From contig NZ_VIVR01000001.1 in the NCBI RefSeq assembly GCF_007828955.1, forward strand, positions 7,192,001 to 7,256,000: a stretch of DNA of 64,000 bases, in the 5' to 3' direction. The notes below the pieces were generated by a model, which saw only the letters and a list, made by a program, of their open reading frames with translations, did no database searches and was not told where the DNA came from. Below, piece by piece: positions 61,625 to 64,000 of the stretch. A program made the position numbers and the translations under genes. How positions within the stretch are numbered: the first letter of the stretch is position 1; each line of letters starts with the position of its first letter. Origin of the DNA: Kitasatospora atroaurantiaca (lineage in GTDB: Bacteria; Actinomycetota; Actinomycetes; Streptomycetales; Streptomycetaceae).

Positions 61625-62545
61625 GTGGAGAACAGGCGCCGAACAGGTACCTCGCCGGCAGGGGCGCGCGGGCGGCAGCCTGCCGCGGAAGCGGCTCCGA
61701 CCGCCCGCCTTCTCGCGATCTTCGACGGGCACCGCCTGTCGCCCGCCCAACGGCGTATCGCCCAGTACCTGCTGGACCACATCACCGACGCGGCGTTCCT
61801 CTCGATCACGGACCTCGCGGAACGCGTCGGGGTGAGCCAGCCGTCGGTGACGCGATTCGCCTCGGCCCTGGGGTTCAGCGGCTTCCCCGCGCTGCGGGAC
61901 GCCCTGCACCCCATCGCCCTGAGCGCGATCGCCGCGTCCCCGGACAGCCCGGAGGAGATCCGCCGCAACGAGCTGCAGGCTGCCGTCGACGCCGAGATCG
62001 CCAACCTGGAGAGCCTGCGCCGGCTCCTCAGCGACCCGTCCCCCGTGATCGAGGTCGGCCACAACCTCGCCCACTCGGTGCCCATGGCGGTACTGGGCGT
62101 GCGTATCTCCGTGTCGCTGGCCGAGTACTTCGCGTACGCCGCCAAGCGCATCCACCCCGATGTACGGGTGATCACCAGCGGCGGCAGCGTCGCCAACGAC
62201 GCTCTTCTCCAGGTCAAAGAGGCAGGCGGGACCTGGGCCCTGGCCTTCGCCATGCCGCGCTACTCGAACGAGACCCTGGCCGCGGTCCAGGCAGCCAAGG
62301 AGACGGGTCTGCAGGTCGCACTCATCACGGACCAGCCGCTCGGCCCGCTGGCCCACACGGCCGACATCGTCCTCAGCGCCGGCACCGGCTCCCGCCTGGT
62401 CTTCGACTCCTACGCCGCACCCGTGGTTCTCACCGCGACGCTTCTGCAGGCGATGGCCGACGCCCTTCCCGAGCGCACGCAGGCACGACTGGAGGCATAC
62501 GAGCAGGTCGCCGACCGGCACACCTTCTTCCTGCCGGAGAGCTGA
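61625..62545 (+). CDS. RpiR/MurR-family regulator with SIS domain
   Basis: GTG 61625 after GGAAGGG; 306 residues. HTH_6: LSPAQRRIAQYLLDHITDAA, FLSITDLAERVGVSQPSVTR. SIS sugar-phosphate domain about 140-280: RVITSGGSVANDALLQVKEA, AMPRYSNETLAAVQAAKETG, ALITDQPLGPLAHTADIVL. Likely senses a phosphosugar or amino-sugar phosphate. Confidence 0.88.
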   Translation: MENRRRTGTSPAGARGRQPAAEAAPTARLLAIFDGHRLSPAQRRIAQYLLDHITDAAFLSITDLAERVGVSQPSVTRFASALGFSGFPALRDALHPIALSAIAASPDSPEEIRRNELQAAVDAEIANLESLRRLLSDPSPVIEVGHNLAHSVPMAVLGVRISVSLAEYFAYAAKRIHPDVRVITSGGSVANDALLQVKEAGGTWALAFAMPRYSNETLAAVQAAKETGLQVALITDQPLGPLAHTADIVLSAGTGSRLVFDSYAAPVVLTATLLQAMADALPERTQARLEAYEQVADRHTFFLPES

Positions 62546-62598
62546 CTGGGAAGGCGCCGCACCGGCCCGGACGCGGCCCGGCTTGAGCGCGAGCAACG

Positions 62599-62642
62599 GG
62601 CCGGCGCCTGTCCACCCCCCTGTGGGTGGACAGGCGCCGGCC
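62599..62642. terminator. Perfect 19-bp hairpin terminator between convergent genes
   Basis: Arm GGCCGGCGCCTGTCCACCC (62599-62617), loop CCCTGT, exact complement 62624-62642. Serves the RpiR gene (plus) and the secreted-protein gene (minus). Confidence 0.88.
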
Positions 62643-62661
62643 GGTACCGCCACCGGTTCGG

Positions 62662-63570
62662 TCAGCGCGTGGCTGCCGACCGCCGGCGAGCTCGGTACGC
62701 CGCTGCCCCGGCGACCGCCGCAAGGGCCGCGGCCCCGGTGCCGACGGCGGGCTGCCAGGACCGGCCGGCTTCCTGCACCGGCTTGTCCTCGGCGAGTCCG
62801 AACCCGCCGGCCAGTCCCTTGCGGTCGTAGGCGGAGCCGGGCAGCTTGTCGCCGTACCGGGAGGCGACCAGCTTCTGGTACGCGGCAAGGGTGACGCTGC
62901 GCTTGCCTCCGAGGCTGGTGGTCGCCTCCTGGTTGAGCGGTTCCACGGTGCCCTGCTCGGTGATCCGGTACCAGGCGTGGATCTGCGGCTCGGTGAAGGT
63001 GCGGGCCTGTGGGGTGCCGCGCTCGGCGAGGCTCACCTCGGCATCGCCGTCCCGGATGCCGGCCAGCTGCCAGCCCTGCTGGGCGACGTTCTGAGCCGTG
63101 CCGTTCTGGCCGTTCGAAGCCTGGGGTGCGGCCTGCGGTGCGAGCAGCACCGCGGCCTGGTGGCCGTCGGCGGCGCTCACCCGAGAGGCCAGGTACGAGA
63201 GTCGCACCGCGTTCTGCGCGGTCGGCTGGACCTTGCCGGAGACGAACTCGGGGCTGAGTTCGAACATCGGCACCGGGTCCTTGAGATCGAACCTGGGCGG
63301 CGCGGCGGGCGCGTTCCCCGGGGCGCCCACGGTGCCGCCGTCGGCCGCGGCCGCGGCCGGGGTCCCGGCGTGGGGGGCTGCGACAAGGAAGCGGGAGACG
63401 GTGTCCCGCAGCTGTCCGGTCCGGAGGACCTGCTGCGCCGACTTGTAGTCGGGGATGTCGTCACCGCCGGCGGCCTGCGCCGGGGCGGTGCCGCAGAGCA
63501 CGGCGAGCGCTGCGGCGGCTATGGCGGCGGCCCGGGCGGCCGCACGGTGGGGGCGTCGGATGGTCTGCAT
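62662..63570 (-). CDS. Secreted, C-terminally membrane-anchored protein
   Basis: ATG 63570 behind GAGGAG; 302 residues. Signal peptide ARAAAIAAAALAVLCGTAPAQA. Middle region with FDLKDPVPMFELSPEFVSGK and WYRITEQGTVEPLNQEATTS. C-terminal helix GTGAAALAAVAGAAAYRA and Arg-rich end. No enzyme motif. Lies 14 bases after the protease gene, so probably its partner, substrate or inhibitor (inferred). Confidence 0.7.
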   Translation of the reverse strand: MQTIRRPHRAAARAAAIAAAALAVLCGTAPAQAAGGDDIPDYKSAQQVLRTGQLRDTVSRFLVAAPHAGTPAAAAADGGTVGAPGNAPAAPPRFDLKDPVPMFELSPEFVSGKVQPTAQNAVRLSYLASRVSAADGHQAAVLLAPQAAPQASNGQNGTAQNVAQQGWQLAGIRDGDAEVSLAERGTPQARTFTEPQIHAWYRITEQGTVEPLNQEATTSLGGKRSVTLAAYQKLVASRYGDKLPGSAYDRKGLAGGFGLAEDKPVQEAGRSWQPAVGTGAAALAAVAGAAAYRARRRSAATR

Positions 63571-63584
63571 GGTCGGTCGTCTCC

Positions 63585-64000
63585 TCAGCCGTGGATGCCT
63601 ATGCGGGAGTGGGTCCACTGGAACGAGTTGTTGCTCGAGTACGTGGAGTAGTTCCACCAGGTGTAGGTCTGGGTGCTGGGCCAGGGGTCACCGACCGCGA
63701 TCATGTTGCTGCTGCTGTCGTAGCCGTAGATGACGTTCATGTGGCCGCCGCCGGACCTCCAGCCGATCCGGACGGCGAACGGACGGCCGCCCGCGATCTC
63801 GCCACTGGTCTCACTGAAGCTGGCGGTGCGGTACAGGCTGCGACCGCTGTTGGCGAGTCCGATCCGGGCGAGGCCGTTGGCCATGTCCTCCAGGGTGGCG
63901 GGCTGGTCGTTGCAGTCGACCCAGGTGCCCTGCGCGGCGAGCCGGCAGAAGTCGGCCTGGGAGTAGCCGGTCCGGCCCCAGTAGTTGGCGATGGTCAGGC
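63585..64000 (-). CDS. Papain-like (C39-type) secreted cysteine protease, partial
   Basis: The frame enters from the right edge; 138 C-terminal residues are seen to the stop at 63585. The catalytic His lies in GGGHMNVIYGYDSSSNMIAV, followed by GDPWPSTQTYTWWNYSTY. YWGRTGYSQADFCRLAAQG fits the papain-like cysteine-protease group; the catalytic Cys would lie beyond the edge. Same strand and 14 bases from the downstream secreted protein. Confidence 0.75.
   Translation of the reverse strand, partial: LTIANYWGRTGYSQADFCRLAAQGTWVDCNDQPATLEDMANGLARIGLANSGRSLYRTASFSETSGEIAGGRPFAVRIGWRSGGGHMNVIYGYDSSSNMIAVGDPWPSTQTYTWWNYSTYSSNNSFQWTHSRIGIHG

Noticed and set aside
1..64000. CRISPR array, rRNA, tRNA, or replication origin
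   Set aside because: No regular spaced repeats, RNA gene signatures or iteron/DnaA-box clusters were seen.

Overview
The window is about 70% GC actinobacterial DNA with GTG/TTG starts, 1-14 nt gene overlaps, many secreted ricin-lectin glycosidases and GntR/ROK/TetR/RpiR regulators. It most resembles a Streptomycetaceae chromosome (Streptomyces or Kitasatospora); the species cannot be fixed from the sequence alone.

1-17.9 kb: a plant cell-wall/fucose locus. It holds a GH74 xyloglucanase (cut by the left edge), a beta-solenoid surface protein, a GH29 alpha-L-fucosidase and a GH43 enzyme. An oxidative 6-deoxyhexose/aldonate operon follows: fuconate dehydratase, lactonase, fucose mutarotase remnant, alcohol dehydrogenase with a stop codon, SDR, KDPG-type aldolase, PfkB kinase, frameshifted aldo-keto reductase and a FadR-type GntR regulator. 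A perfect 6+3+6 operator-like palindrome lies before the operon. IS3- and IS5-type transposase remnants and a truncated sugar ABC permease show that the locus is eroding.

18.2-57.6 kb: an accessory segment. It is bounded on the left by a displaced 3' piece of exodeoxyribonuclease III and on the right by the intact gene; the two share 98 identical bases. A ruined tyrosine integrase sits just inside the left end, as expected for an old element inserted into the 3' end of xth. Cargo: a monovalent/divalent cation transport block whose transcripts share a 5'-end leader motif; carboxymuconolactone decarboxylase/TetR and ene-reductase/TetR pairs; a persulfide detoxification group; DUF2182/NrtS/DUF1326 genes; a LuxI-type acyl-homoserine-lactone synthase; a flavin disulfide oxidoreductase; a radical SAM/methyltransferase pair; DM13 proteins; an ArsR-controlled set of SRPBCC proteins; secreted spondin and allene-oxide-cyclase-like proteins; and a MerR/MerB/MerT-like organomercury group. 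Fragments of these same gene families are scattered at 50.9-54.5 kb.

57.6-64 kb: chromosomal-looking genes: xth, a UTRA GntR regulator with a dre-like operator, a ROK regulator, a small conserved protein, an RpiR/SIS regulator, a secreted anchored protein and a papain-like protease cut by the right edge. Two perfect 19-bp hairpins separate convergent genes here.

Several genes carry a single frameshift or stop (ADH, AKR, integrase, Rv1733c-like protein, ene-reductase, DUF2182). These are either true pseudogenes or base-call errors in the assembly; the deletions and truncations elsewhere show that real decay also occurs.
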